Counted from the stretch's first letter, positions 8,572 through 17,757 are shown. The stretch is 64,000 nt of DNA from WRGT01 sp942493035 (GCA_942493035.1 OW818666.1:4030001-4094000); one strand, 5' to 3'. Made by a program: numbers and translations. The notes: generated from the letters alone by a model not told the origin.

Positions 8572-10235
8572 AGGAAAATAATACAAAAGATGTAAATAAG
8601 GTAACCATACTCCCTCTTGGCGGTCTTGGGGCTATCGGTAAAAACATTACGCTTTTTTCACAGAATGATGAGATGATTGTAGTTGATTGCGGTATAATGT
8701 TCCCGCGGGACGAAATGCCGGGAATCGACTATATAATTCCTGATTTCACTTATATCAGACAGAATAAGTCCAAGATGAAAGCGATTGTTGTTACACATGG
8801 GCATGAGGACCATATCGGTGCTATAGCTTTTCTGCTGCAGGAGGTACGGGTCCCTATTTATGCAACAAAGCTTACCATCGGACTTATACAGAGCCGTCTT
8901 GAAGAGAAACCTCTTCATTACACTCCGCAGTTTATTGAGGTAGTTCCAAGAGAGGTTGTTAACATCGGCAGCTTTGTAATTGAATTCATTAATGTTAACC
9001 ATTCAATTATCGGCGGAGTGGCTCTTGCTATTCAAACCATTGCAGGAACCATTATTCACACAGGGGACTTTAAAATAGATTTCTCTCCTGTTGAGGGTGA
9101 GATGACAGACATCTACAGGTTTGCACATCACGGTGAAAAGGGTGTTCTTCTTTTAATGTCGGACAGTACAAATGCCGAGAGAGAGGGATTCACTAAATCT
9201 GAATCAACAATTTTAGACAGATTTTCAGATATATTTTCAGATTCAAAAGGGCGGATTATCGTCGCTTCTTTTGCGTCGAATCTTGAAAGGATCCAGCAGG
9301 TATTCGATACAGCTCAGAAGTTCAATCGTAAGGTTGTAATATCAGGACTGTCAATGCAAAAGAATATAGAGATAGCCAACAAACTCGGATTCCTCGATAT
9401 CAAAGAGGATCTTGTAATCAAGATAGAGGATGCGGGTAAATTCCCGAATAAAAAGCTTGTAGTTATCGGTACCGGAACCCAGGGGGAGCCGATGTCGGCC
9501 CTTGCGAGAATGGCATTCGGTACTCATCGTCATTTTACCGTGGAGAAGGGTGATACTGTAATTATAACAGCATCGGTAATTCCCGGTAATGAAAGAATGG
9601 TAACCAATATCGTCAACTCTCTCATGGAGATTGGCGCTGATGTCTATTATGATAAGGCCGAGAATATACATGTTTCGGGTCATGGCGCTTCAAAGGAATT
9701 GAAGATGATGATTGCCATGACAAAACCTAAATTTTTTATGCCGATACATGGTGAATACAAACAGTTGAAGAAGCATGCACAGATTGCAGAATCATTGAAT
9801 GTAAAGGCATCTCACATTATAATTGCAAAAAACGGGGATGTTCTTGAACTGACAAAAAAGACATTCAAGAGGGTAAGTAAAATTCCTCTTCTTGAAATGT
9901 ATGTAGATGGTGCCGAGATTGGCGACATTGCAAGCGATGTAATCAAAGAGAGACACCTGATGTCTACTGACGGTGTATTCTATGCAAATATGGTTGTATC
10001 ACAGGGGATGCTGCTTAGCAAGCCGGAGGTTATTACCAAAGGTTTTATCAGCAATGAAAACACAAAAATCCATGGCCTTCTGCAGAAGGATATTGAAGAA
10101 AAGCTGGGCAGGATGCTCCGCGAGAGAAAAGATGCGGATGAAATAGAGGACTTTTTGAAGAAGAGTCTGAAGAATTATATCTACAAACTGACCAGAAGAA
10201 ATCCGATTATTGTACTTAAAGTTATAGAGGTTTAA
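8568..10235 (+). CDS. rnj: Ribonuclease J
   Basis: A 555-aa metallo-beta-lactamase/beta-CASP nuclease for mRNA decay and rRNA processing (5'-3' exo and endo activity). The dizinc motif HGHEDH sits at residues 77-82, with further ligands near NHSIIGG and HTGDFKID. The beta-CASP part runs about 210-420 and includes SGHGASKELK and PKFFMPIHGEY. The C-terminal domain ends with RRNPIIVLKVIEV. Length is typical. Its start overlaps the dut stop, and the uppP start lies 1 nt after its own stop. Confidence 0.95.
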   Translation: MKENNTKDVNKVTILPLGGLGAIGKNITLFSQNDEMIVVDCGIMFPRDEMPGIDYIIPDFTYIRQNKSKMKAIVVTHGHEDHIGAIAFLLQEVRVPIYATKLTIGLIQSRLEEKPLHYTPQFIEVVPREVVNIGSFVIEFINVNHSIIGGVALAIQTIAGTIIHTGDFKIDFSPVEGEMTDIYRFAHHGEKGVLLLMSDSTNAEREGFTKSESTILDRFSDIFSDSKGRIIVASFASNLERIQQVFDTAQKFNRKVVISGLSMQKNIEIANKLGFLDIKEDLVIKIEDAGKFPNKKLVVIGTGTQGEPMSALARMAFGTHRHFTVEKGDTVIITASVIPGNERMVTNIVNSLMEIGADVYYDKAENIHVSGHGASKELKMMIAMTKPKFFMPIHGEYKQLKKHAQIAESLNVKASHIIIAKNGDVLELTKKTFKRVSKIPLLEMYVDGAEIGDIASDVIKERHLMSTDGVFYANMVVSQGMLLSKPEVITKGFISNENTKIHGLLQKDIEEKLGRMLRERKDADEIEDFLKKSLKNYIYKLTRRNPIIVLKVIEV

Positions 10236-10236
10236 A

Positions 10237-11076
10237 ATGATTAATATGTTTATTGCCCTGGTAATACTCGGTGTATTCCAGGGAGTTGCCGAGTTTCTTC
10301 CTATATCCTCATCCGGCCATCTTGTTCTGCTGGAACAGACCGGTTTTCTGAAAAATCTCATGAACACACCATCAGCAGAGACGAATCTTTTAATTAATGT
10401 AAGTCTGCATGTTGCAACACTTATTGCAGTATTAATTTATATGCGGAAAGATATATGGAATATAATCAAGGGATTTCTTACAGGATTATTTAACAGAGAT
10501 TTTTCAAATCCCGGGTTTCGTGCAGGGATTTATATACTGATAGCGTCATTTCCCGCAGGTATAATCGGTTTTCTTTTTAACGATTTTTTTGAAGAAGTAT
10601 TCTCATCAGTTACAATGGTGCTTATTTTTCTGATTATTAATGGATTTATACTTATAACGGCTAATAGAATTCCCTCAAAAGGCCGAAAATTAGAAGAGGC
10701 AGGAATCTTCAGGTCAATACTGATCGGTTTCTGTCAGGCATTCGCAATACTTCCCGGGATTTCAAGATCGGGATCGACTCTTGCAGGTGGTTTATTCTGC
10801 GGACTCGAAGGTGTTGAGGCGGCGCGTTTCTCTTTCTTGATGGCTGTCCCTGTTATAGCAGGAGCAGGTCTGGTTGAAGGTCTTAAAATTCCCGGGGGTA
10901 ATTACCCTGCGGAGATTTTCGGGCCGGTAGCAGTGGGGATGATAGTTGCGATTCTTGTTGCTCTTGTTTCAATCAGAATTCTGTTCTGGGTGGTAAAGCA
11001 GGTTAAGCTTGATGTTTTCGGTTACTACACAATTGCGTTAGGTGTTACAGGTCTGATCGTCAAGTTTCTTTTTTAG
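10237..11076 (+). CDS. uppP: Undecaprenyl-diphosphatase
   Basis: A 279-aa membrane enzyme that dephosphorylates undecaprenyl diphosphate, recycling the lipid carrier for peptidoglycan and glycan export; family members can give bacitracin resistance. The two signature regions are clear: QGVAEFLPISSSGHL near the N-terminus and GISRSGSTLAGG in the second half. About seven to eight hydrophobic segments are visible. AGAGGTT, overlapping the RNase J stop, is the ribosome-binding site, so the genes are translationally linked. Confidence 0.94.
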   Translation: MINMFIALVILGVFQGVAEFLPISSSGHLVLLEQTGFLKNLMNTPSAETNLLINVSLHVATLIAVLIYMRKDIWNIIKGFLTGLFNRDFSNPGFRAGIYILIASFPAGIIGFLFNDFFEEVFSSVTMVLIFLIINGFILITANRIPSKGRKLEEAGIFRSILIGFCQAFAILPGISRSGSTLAGGLFCGLEGVEAARFSFLMAVPVIAGAGLVEGLKIPGGNYPAEIFGPVAVGMIVAILVALVSIRILFWVVKQVKLDVFGYYTIALGVTGLIVKFLF

Positions 11077-11121
11077 AGAAAGTCAGTCCCGGTATCCCCG
11101 GAAAGGGTTAAAGTTCAGCTT

Positions 11122-11148
11122 TGCCCCCTCCGGGGGTGCGGGGGCGTT
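11122..11148. promoter_or_regulatory. GC-rich hairpin ahead of ftsK
   Basis: CCCCCTCCGGGGG followed by TGCGGGGGCG forms a short, very stable hairpin about 20 nt before the ftsK GTG. It could attenuate readthrough from uppP or shape ftsK translation. It has no T-run after it and is not a classic terminator. Confidence 0.35.
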
Positions 11149-11168
11149 ACAAAACTGCGGAGGGAGCA

Positions 11169-13766
11169 GTGTTTAAGGATAAAAGATATACAGAGATATC
11201 GGGGGTACTTCTATTCCTTGCGGGGATAATATTTCTCCTCGGTATCGCAAGTTATGTACAGACAGACTACCGGGCTCTTGTATTAAACAGGCCTGTATCA
11301 AACCTCATAGGACCCGTCGGGGCACTACTGGGTCATATATTCAGATCCGCATTCGGTCTCTCTTCATATTTCTTTATAATGATGCTTTTCCTTTCAGGAT
11401 GGGCTGTTTTTAAAAGCGGAGAGATCTCTTCAGTTTCAGATAAACTTTTTGCTCTGTTTTTCCTTACAATAAGTTTTTCATCTTTCCTTGCCATCGGAAG
11501 TTCTGATATCTATCAGAACAGCGGCGGATTTATCGGTTATTATATATATCATTTTTTTAAATCAATAGCAGGTCTGATCGGCGCTTATCTTGTCATTGTA
11601 ATTATGAATCTTGTTGGTCTTATTCTTCTGGGTACCGTTTCTTTAACTGCATTTTTTGAAAACGGCGGAGTGAAGGGGAGCGGTAAAAAATTAAAAAAAG
11701 TTTTCGAATGGATATCAGTAAAAAAATTTGATGATCAGATTCCTCAGAACAGTATTGGAGATGATATTTATTCCGGTAAAAAAGTTCCATGGATTACACG
11801 GAAGAAAATCATCATCGGGAAGAGAGAGAGTGTTAAAGAGGATTCGGTAAAATTTCTGGGCATGAATGTTTCAGCTGCGGCGGGTGAATCTATTTTTAAG
11901 AGAGGGGACGAAAAAATAGAGAGCATACTTCGTGAAAGCAAAGTGAGCCATGAAGAGAGGATGCTTAAGGAGAATGAATTCGGTCTGGATGATGATTTTT
12001 CAATAAAGAGTGAACCCGAACCTGTCATTACCAGGAGTGAACCTATAGTAGCAGAGAAGTATTATAAAGATGGAAACTTCCATAAATACGAAGATGATTT
12101 TCAGGAAGATGCAGAAAGTGATTTCGAGGAAAAGATAGAAAAGAAACCGGAAAAGGCAGATAAGCAGAAACAGCCTGGTGATGAATACTTATTAAAGAAA
12201 AACCGGATTTTTGAAATTGATGAAGATCTTCCCGAAGCGGTGGAAGATCCGTTTATCGACGTTGAACCGGAAGCTGCAGAAGAGACTGCAGTAATAAAAA
12301 AGCCTGAGAAAATATTTCCAGATCCGAATCAGCCAATAGCTGAGGAGCAGGTTTTTAAGCATCTGAAGATAAATAAAGAGTATATAATCCCGACATCGTT
12401 TCTGTATAACTCCGAACCTGTTGATACAGAGACCTGGGAAACCGAGATAAAGAAAAATTCACTGCTTCTGGTCCGTACTCTTGCAGATTTTGGAATAGAG
12501 TCCCGTGTCATAAATGTAAACCGCGGACCTGTTATTACTCTATATGAAATGCAGATTGCTGCCGGGATAAAAATTACGCGAGTTGTAGGACTTGCAGATG
12601 ACATAGCCATGGCGCTTGCTGCGTACAGAGTAAGGATAGTCGCTCCGATCCCCGGAAAATCAGCCATAGGGGTTGAGCTTCCAAACAGAAAGAGGGAGAT
12701 GGTAACTCTTGGCGATATTATAAAATCAAAGGCATACCAGGAACAGAAGGGGAGCCTTCGCGTTGCCCTGGGAAAAGACGTACTCGGCGCTCCGGTAATG
12801 CTTGATTTAAAGAAGCAGCCGCACCTTCTTATTGCTGGCGCGACCGGTGCCGGTAAATCTGTATGTGTCAACTCGATTATTACAAGTATTGTCTACAACT
12901 ACGATCCGAATTACGTTCGTTTTATTCTTGTCGATCCGAAGATGGTAGAGCTTCAGTTCTACAATGGAACTCCACATCTCCTTACACCTGTAATTACGGA
13001 GCCTCATCTTGCTCCTGCTGTTCTGAAGTGGTCTATCTTTGAAATGGAGCGGAGATACAGACTTCTTGCTGCAATGAATACAAGGGATATTGTTTCTTAC
13101 AACGACAAGATTGAAAAAGAGAGAAAGGGTGGGGAAAGAATCCCTTTTATAATAATAATTATAGATGAGCTTGCAGATTTAATGATGGTAGCCTCGAAGG
13201 ATATCGAGGGTTATATCACGCGTATTGCACAGAAGGCCAGAGCTGTAGGTATACACCTTGTCCTTGCCACACAGCGCCCATCTGTAGATGTTATAACAGG
13301 TATCATCAAGGCAAATTTCCCGGCGCGTATAGCCTTTCAGGTGGCGCAGAAAACAGACTCAAGAACAATCATCGATCAGAATGGAGCGGAGAAGCTTCTT
13401 GGTAAAGGGGATATGTTATATCAGTCTCCAACCAGTTCATATCCGGTAAGGATACAGGGGGCATTTATCTCCGAGGATGAAGTTATGGAGATTGTAACTC
13501 ACCTTCGGACTCTCGGAACACCTGATTATATAGACTTCGAGGCATCAATCTTCCAGGATGAAGACGGCGAGATTAACGACGAGAATGACGAGCTTTTTGT
13601 TGAGGCTCTTAAAATTATCGAAGAAACAAGAAAGGCATCAGCATCGTATCTTCAGAGAAGGCTGAGCATCGGATATAACAGGGCCGCGCGAATGATTGAG
13701 AAGATGGAGGAGCTTGGATATATCGGTCCGCAGCAGGGGAGCAAGCCACGGGATATTTTTATCTGA
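11169..13766 (+). CDS. ftsK: DNA translocase FtsK/SpoIIIE
   Basis: An 865-aa septal DNA pump that clears chromosome DNA and supports dimer resolution during division. The N-terminus has about four membrane segments (to about residue 165). An acidic, low-complexity linker follows to about residue 375, then the motor with Walker A GATGAGKS at 557-564 and Walker B (IIIIIDELADLMM) near 662. The C-terminal ~60 residues are the winged-helix gamma domain (KASASYLQRRLSIGYNRAAR). The open frame extends to a TTG at 11121, but that stretch encodes a GC-rich hairpin. The GTG at 11169 has GGAGGG 4-5 nt upstream and is chosen. Confidence 0.93.
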   Translation: MFKDKRYTEISGVLLFLAGIIFLLGIASYVQTDYRALVLNRPVSNLIGPVGALLGHIFRSAFGLSSYFFIMMLFLSGWAVFKSGEISSVSDKLFALFFLTISFSSFLAIGSSDIYQNSGGFIGYYIYHFFKSIAGLIGAYLVIVIMNLVGLILLGTVSLTAFFENGGVKGSGKKLKKVFEWISVKKFDDQIPQNSIGDDIYSGKKVPWITRKKIIIGKRESVKEDSVKFLGMNVSAAAGESIFKRGDEKIESILRESKVSHEERMLKENEFGLDDDFSIKSEPEPVITRSEPIVAEKYYKDGNFHKYEDDFQEDAESDFEEKIEKKPEKADKQKQPGDEYLLKKNRIFEIDEDLPEAVEDPFIDVEPEAAEETAVIKKPEKIFPDPNQPIAEEQVFKHLKINKEYIIPTSFLYNSEPVDTETWETEIKKNSLLLVRTLADFGIESRVINVNRGPVITLYEMQIAAGIKITRVVGLADDIAMALAAYRVRIVAPIPGKSAIGVELPNRKREMVTLGDIIKSKAYQEQKGSLRVALGKDVLGAPVMLDLKKQPHLLIAGATGAGKSVCVNSIITSIVYNYDPNYVRFILVDPKMVELQFYNGTPHLLTPVITEPHLAPAVLKWSIFEMERRYRLLAAMNTRDIVSYNDKIEKERKGGERIPFIIIIIDELADLMMVASKDIEGYITRIAQKARAVGIHLVLATQRPSVDVITGIIKANFPARIAFQVAQKTDSRTIIDQNGAEKLLGKGDMLYQSPTSSYPVRIQGAFISEDEVMEIVTHLRTLGTPDYIDFEASIFQDEDGEINDENDELFVEALKIIEETRKASASYLQRRLSIGYNRAARMIEKMEELGYIGPQQGSKPRDIFI

Positions 13767-14329
13767 AGATAGTATTGTTGAACTATTTGATAACTATTAA
13801 AAATTGATGCAATCAGAAGCCGATGAGCAGAAGGTAGATATTACCTCTATTATCTGCTGAATACGTTTTATTGAGTAATAAATCATCATTAGTTCCCGCA
13901 TCTATAATAAATTCTGATTCCCGTAAAAAATCAGTGACTTATGTAGTGTGGAAAAACAATTTCCAGATAAAAAACAATAACTATAATAAAATTTTCAATC
14001 GGTCTCGTTATCACCGGTGTGTCGAGTTAAAACTCTCAGTATTTTATAGAAGATTCCTATGAAAAAAAAGATTTTCAGGAGGTACAAATGTATAAAGCAA
14101 ATGAACAACGATATGAAACTACGGCCTTCAATACTTTTTAATAGCCGGTTTGACGGTTTTATCTTACATCCTCTATCATCTAATATTTCTACTTGAATAA
14201 AAAAATATACGTAAAGAAAACCCCCCTGTCTCTTCCTTTTGTTTGTATTATCCGCTAGAATATTTTATTATTATAATAACTTTATTAATATGATTTATCT
14301 GTTTCCTATTGAAAAGACCGGAGGTGTAT
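13767..14329. other. 563-bp intergenic region after ftsK
   Basis: A composite hairpin at 13826-13858 (AGCAGA-AGGTA ... TACCT ... TCTGCT) may end ftsK transcription but lacks a T-run. A strong Shine-Dalgarno with a 17-codon ORF lies at 14089 (listed separately). The TTG-initiated 63-codon frame at 13871-14062 looks like chance: no ribosome-binding site and an uninformative composition. The rest is AT-rich sequence without recognisable features. Confidence 0.5.
14089..14142 (+). pseudogene. Possible 5' remnant of an aldo/keto reductase gene
   Basis: A strong ribosome-binding site (CAGGAGGTACAA) precedes an ATG that opens a 17-codon frame, MYKANEQRYETTAFNTF. From memory, its first ten residues resemble the conserved start of YghZ-type aldo/keto reductases, but the GKSGLKLP continuation is missing. 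In the -1 frame the following DNA reads FLIAGLTVLSYILYHLIFL and stops at about 14200, like the end of a membrane protein. This could be a deletion junction, a frameshifted small membrane protein, or a genuine leader peptide. The sequence alone does not decide. Confidence 0.35.
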
Positions 14330-14983
14330 ATGAAAACGAGGGGGAGTTTAAAGAAAGAAGGCATTAGATCTGAAACAGCTGAAAGAGGAGGGAAAACCGA
14401 GGTTGAGTTACTTGCAGAGAGTGGAAATGAGGAAACAGGATATGACCGGAAAGAGAAAATAGATAAAGCTGTAGATGTGACACTAAGGTTTCTGCCGACT
14501 TTATTCTGGGGAATAAATACTTTTCCGTTATGGCTGATTTTACTCTCTTTCAGCGGACTTGCAACAATACTATTTTTACCTTTTAGTCTTATCGTGTGGT
14601 TTTTCATTGGAGACAGGCCTGTCCGCAGGATGCAGCCGTCGAATTTCTTTTATCTGATTCTCAGGGGACTGATAGAGGGAATGGAAGCAAATTATGAAGA
14701 GCTGCCATTGAACCTGGATAAGGAGACTCCCTTCATGCGTATGGTCTTTCAGATGTCAGTGGATTTGAGGTTTTTTTCTGAATGCCATTACAAAAATATA
14801 TATAATTTTTATCTGCTGGGAAAGACTCATCCTGTTACAGGCCTGAAATGCTATATACATGTCCGGATGCTTGCGCTTCTACTTTACGGACTTGTAACCT
14901 GGCCATATATTCTGATTATTATGAAAATCTGGTCGTGTAATGCATCAATGCAGCCTGAAGTGCAGAACTTTAAAAAAATTTAA
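14330..14983 (+). CDS. Membrane protein of unknown function
   Basis: A 217-aa protein with no recognised family. An N-terminal charged segment of ~45 residues is followed by a hydrophobic stretch (TLFWGINTFPLWLILLSFSG and following residues, probably two spans), an amphipathic middle region, and a hydrophobic segment near the C-terminus (MLALLLYGLVTWPYILIIM). GGAGGTG five nt before the ATG at 14330 selects this start over an upstream ATG at 14309. The 3' end overlaps the first copy of a ~39-bp direct repeat. Confidence 0.65.
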   Translation: MKTRGSLKKEGIRSETAERGGKTEVELLAESGNEETGYDRKEKIDKAVDVTLRFLPTLFWGINTFPLWLILLSFSGLATILFLPFSLIVWFFIGDRPVRRMQPSNFFYLILRGLIEGMEANYEELPLNLDKETPFMRMVFQMSVDLRFFSECHYKNIYNFYLLGKTHPVTGLKCYIHVRMLALLLYGLVTWPYILIIMKIWSCNASMQPEVQNFKKI

Positions 14984-15009
14984 TTTAAACAGGTCGTATT
15001 GAAGAAGTA
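14971..15009 (+). repeat. Direct repeat, copy 1 of 2
   Basis: TAAAAAAATTTAATTTAAAC followed by AGGTCGTATTGAAGAAGTA. It is nearly identical to 15811-15850, with one inserted base and a few substitutions. The copy includes the last codons and stop of the preceding gene. The two copies bracket the lipoprotein gene with its own promoter and terminator. Confidence 0.7.
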
Positions 15010-15156
15010 TTGTGAAGAATGATACTATATTCCACTTCCGATAATCTTCATTATGGTTCGTTAACCACAGAGAGTACGGTTTAAACTTTCTGTTTGTTAT
15101 TGTAGTTTCCTATGTTGAAAAATTCAACTTCGTAACTATAAAACTCTTTTTTTTGC

Positions 15157-15184
15157 TTGACCCCCGTTTTTTGTGCAGTATATT
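15157..15184 (+). promoter_or_regulatory. Predicted sigma-70 type promoter for the 15213 lipoprotein
   Basis: TTGACC (15157-15162), a 16-nt spacer and TATATT (15179-15184) lie about 30 nt before the ATG. The region right after it (ATATTTTTTAAAAAAATAT) is a near-perfect AT palindrome. Confidence 0.55.
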
Positions 15185-15212
15185 TTTTAAAAAAATATGG
15201 AGTATATAAATA

Positions 15213-15704
15213 ATGAAAAAAGTTTTAGTTGTGTTTCTGCTTGTTATAGCAGCTGTTTCATGGATTGGATGTTTTGCAGAAAAAGAGGAAAAGGAAGATG
15301 AAAAGGAAGTTGCATACATCAATTTCTCAAATGAAAGTGATGCAAATATTACATACGGAATTAGATTCGGTTCTGCTGAGTGGGACATATCTCTTGCTGC
15401 TGATTCGAACACATGGTCAGTATGGGGTGAAGACGGAAAAAAAGTTGAGGCTGGATCTTACTATGTTGAAACCAAGGGTGCAGATGGTGTCTGGTCAAAC
15501 GCATCAACTGATACAATAACAATTGAAAAAGATCATTACTACGACGTTGTACTGCTCGGCACATTGGCTGGCGGTCTTTCATGGGGTCTATACGACTGGG
15601 ATGCGGAAGCCTATGTTAAAAAATCAGCCGGAGATGATAGCGAAACCAAAGACAAAAAACAGATGCTGATATTTGTTCAGACAGTTAAAGCAACCATAAA
15701 GTAG
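15213..15704 (+). CDS. Small predicted lipoprotein
   Basis: A 163-aa protein with a clear lipoprotein signal: a hydrophobic stretch ending SWIGC, so Cys20 is the lipidation site. A Glu/Lys-rich linker follows, then a beta-rich domain (NFSNESDANITYGIRFG, AGSYYVETKGADGVW) reminiscent of small extracytoplasmic beta-sandwich domains; no family is assigned. It is a monocistronic unit with its own promoter (15157-15184) and terminator (15721-15755), and the unit is bracketed by two ~39-bp direct repeats. Confidence 0.75.
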   Translation: MKKVLVVFLLVIAAVSWIGCFAEKEEKEDEKEVAYINFSNESDANITYGIRFGSAEWDISLAADSNTWSVWGEDGKKVEAGSYYVETKGADGVWSNASTDTITIEKDHYYDVVLLGTLAGGLSWGLYDWDAEAYVKKSAGDDSETKDKKQMLIFVQTVKATIK

Positions 15705-15720
15705 CAAATATTGTTTTAAA

Positions 15721-15755
15721 ATAAGAAACGCCTGATTAACACCGGCGTTTCTTAT
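15721..15755 (+). terminator. Intrinsic terminator of the 15213 lipoprotein gene
   Basis: ATAAGAAACGCC (15721-15732) and GGCGTTTCTTAT (15744-15755) form a perfect 12-bp stem with an 11-nt loop, followed by TTTTA. It starts 17 nt after the stop codon. Confidence 0.85.
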
Positions 15756-15810
15756 TTTACCTCTCCAATAATCATCCCCACAATATAACTACCAATAATT
15801 CTTTAATATC

Positions 15811-15850
15811 TAAAAAAATCTAATTTAAAGCAGGGCGTATTGAAGAATTA
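15811..15850 (+). repeat. Direct repeat, copy 2 of 2
   Basis: TAAAAAAATCTAATTTAAAG followed by CAGGGCGTATTGAAGAATTA. It matches 14971-15009 closely and lies downstream of the lipoprotein terminator in otherwise featureless AT-rich DNA. Confidence 0.7.
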
Positions 15851-16021
15851 GTGTCCGTATAATACCGGTAAGTATGTTTGTAATAATTCATCGGGAATGT
15901 AAAAAATACTAATAGAAATTTTTCACTCTCCTTAAAAAAAATTGTAATGCATTTATCATTTATGACGATATAGAAAGTGATTGATAATAAATTACACTCC
16001 TACATGTAATTTTACCAGGTT

Positions 16022-16061
16022 AAAGGCTTTTGCGGATCGCGCTATCCGCAAAGGCCTTTTT
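16022..16061. terminator. Strong hairpin terminator
   Basis: A 16-bp stem (16022-16037 with 16044-16059, one G-T wobble; core TGCGGAT/ATCCGCA) ends in T5 on the plus strand and is flanked by an A/T-rich run on the other side. No plus-strand gene ends close by, so it may serve the minus-strand methyltransferase gene ending at 16146, or act in both directions. A smaller hairpin with the same GCGG/CCGC core lies at 16125-16139. Confidence 0.7.
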
Positions 16062-16145
16062 ACTATATGGGTATTATTATCGGATTATTAAAATAATTAT
16101 AAATATTGAGTAAATAACAGAGGATGCGGGTTATCCGCAATCAGC

Positions 16146-16967
16146 TTACTTAACCGCGTAAATCTCAATAGTATCTGAAAATCCTGTGATAGAAGTGAAT
16201 AGTCTGTAGATTATTTCGAATGGCTTATATAAAATATTTTCTCTGCTAACAACCCTTTCCGGGTGAAAACCGCATCTTACAACTTTGATTTTTTTAAATC
16301 CGGTCTCTTTAAGAATCTTCACTGCACCCTTTGGAGAGAGATCAATCCGGTGATCCTTAGGGTGTGATCTGATCCATCCCTCTCTGTCTAAAAAATACAT
16401 CGGGCCGAAATATGATGGAACTGCGAGAGCGAATACTCCCCCGTCATTCAGCATGTTATGGATTCTTTTTATAGATGGTAATGGCTCCATTAAATGTTCG
16501 ATAAAAAACCAGGAAGTGATGATATCAAATTTTTCGTCAATCTTTGCGCTTTCGAATGGGGATTCAATTACATCGATAGAAAATGTTTTTCTGCAGTATT
16601 CTGAAGCGAAGTTTGAAATCTCAATCCCTTTAAGTCTTTTAATCCCTTTATCTTTCGCGGCTTTTAAAAAAAATCCTGCGGCGCTCCCTATGTCAAGAAC
16701 TGACCGGCCATTATCTGCTGATTTTAGAAGCGGCAGTATTTTATCAAGACGGCTGCAGGACATTCTGTATATGTTGTCAAAATCTTCGAGATAGGTTTTG
16801 CCGTACTGCCCCTGGTACTCGGATATAAAATAATCCCTGTCGTATGACAGGGATCTGCAATTTATATTAAAGACTAAACTGCATCTGCTGCATTTGTGAA
16901 GATCGCTGCTGATATGTTTGTCTGATGATTTTCCGCAGAAAGGACAGTTTTGATATTGAGATATCAT
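16146..16967 (-). CDS. SAM-dependent methyltransferase with N-terminal zinc ribbon
   Basis: A 273-aa protein. Residues 8-29 form a zinc ribbon (Cys8, Cys11, Cys26, Cys29). The class I methyltransferase fold follows, with motif I VLDIGSAAGFFLKAAKDKG, ITSWFFIEHLMEPLPSI as motif II, and ALAVPSYFG. This is the UbiG/methyltransferase-23 type, often acting on sugars or lipids in envelope gene sets; the substrate is unknown. The start overlaps the DbpA-domain gene stop as ATGA, so the two are co-translated. Confidence 0.85.
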   Translation of the reverse strand: MISQYQNCPFCGKSSDKHISSDLHKCSRCSLVFNINCRSLSYDRDYFISEYQGQYGKTYLEDFDNIYRMSCSRLDKILPLLKSADNGRSVLDIGSAAGFFLKAAKDKGIKRLKGIEISNFASEYCRKTFSIDVIESPFESAKIDEKFDIITSWFFIEHLMEPLPSIKRIHNMLNDGGVFALAVPSYFGPMYFLDREGWIRSHPKDHRIDLSPKGAVKILKETGFKKIKVVRCGFHPERVVSRENILYKPFEIIYRLFTSITGFSDTIEIYAVK

Positions 16968-17455
16968 CTGGTTCTGGTTTTTCTTTTTGCAGGTTCTACA
17001 ACAACGGGAACTCCTCTGATCCTGGCGCTTTCAAAAGAGTGTAGTACAAGTTCTGCATACTGTTCAGGTATTTCAAAAAAAGCATAAGTTGAATGGATGT
17101 CAATTTTGCCGATAGTCTTACCATCGATCCCGGATCTTTTTACAACTTCACGTATTAAATCTCCCGTGGAGATATTCTGATTTTTTCCAACATTGATGAA
17201 TAATCGGGCACGTCCGTCTTTGATGTCTTCGAAAACAATTTTTCCGGTTTCAGATTTGTTCAGGAGTCGTTCAGCATTGATATCAAGTTTTGATATGTCG
17301 CCGAGCAGTTCTTTAAGCAGGGCAGCAGCAATTCTTTTGGTTCCGCCGAAGAAGGGGAGTTTCTTCTTCATCACTTTCAGGAGTCGTTGGTAATCGTCCA
17401 GTTCTTCAGAGAGGGCGCACTCCAGAATTTTTTCCAGTTTTTTTTCCTGATTCAT
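16964..17455 (-). CDS. DbpA-type RNA-binding domain protein
   Basis: A 163-aa protein. Residues about 85-160 match the C-terminal RNA-binding domain of the DbpA/CsdA DEAD-box helicases (ARLFINVGKNQNISTGDLIR, TYAFFEIPEQYAELVL), but no helicase core is present. The N-terminal half is helical and charged. The ATG at 17455 (MNQEKKLEK) is chosen over one at 17524 because the extra residues are AT-biased and hydrophobic without signal character; GAGG lies about 12 nt upstream. The standalone domain suggests ribosome or RNA binding; the target is unknown. Confidence 0.75.
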   Translation of the reverse strand: MNQEKKLEKILECALSEELDDYQRLLKVMKKKLPFFGGTKRIAAALLKELLGDISKLDINAERLLNKSETGKIVFEDIKDGRARLFINVGKNQNISTGDLIREVVKRSGIDGKTIGKIDIHSTYAFFEIPEQYAELVLHSFESARIRGVPVVVEPAKRKTRTR

Positions 17456-17670
17456 TTTAAAAAATTCCTCACTCAAGGGTAGGTAGTTATTATGAATTAT
17501 TATTCTGATATTCAGAATCAGCAATGGTGTATTCTGTAATTAAAAATAGCAAGTAATTTTCGTTGAAATAGAGTCATTGAAATATCTTTTTGACTTTATG
17601 ATGGTAATAATTGTTTGACGTATAAATATTACAATAAACTAATTCTGAACATATATTGAATATCAATATC

Positions 17671-17757
17671 TACTGATAAACCGGATGTGAGATTGGTCTT
17701 CGCCGCACCAGCAGTTGGGGCGGAAACAAAATACTATCGGTTTATATGCAATTACGA
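17671..17757. repeat. Dispersed hairpin family, copy D
   Basis: ATAAACCG (17676-17683) pairs with CGGTTTAT (17738-17745). The inner part carries CGCCGCACCAG and GGGGCGG. The right end GGTTTATATGCAATTACGAA is almost identical to the end of copy G at 38670-38690. It lies just before the YidD operon and may place a hairpin in its leader. Confidence 0.65.

Noticed and set aside
11121..11168. N-terminal extension of FtsK from a TTG
   Set aside because: It encodes a GC hairpin with low-complexity Pro/Gly; the GTG at 11169 has a perfect ribosome-binding site.
12329..12871. 180-aa reverse-strand ORF opposite ftsK
   Set aside because: It lies entirely inside the ftsK motor region and has no recognisable domain.
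13871..14062. 63-codon TTG-initiated ORF
   Set aside because: No ribosome-binding site, no domain-like composition, and it ends just before the stronger Shine-Dalgarno at 14077-14082.
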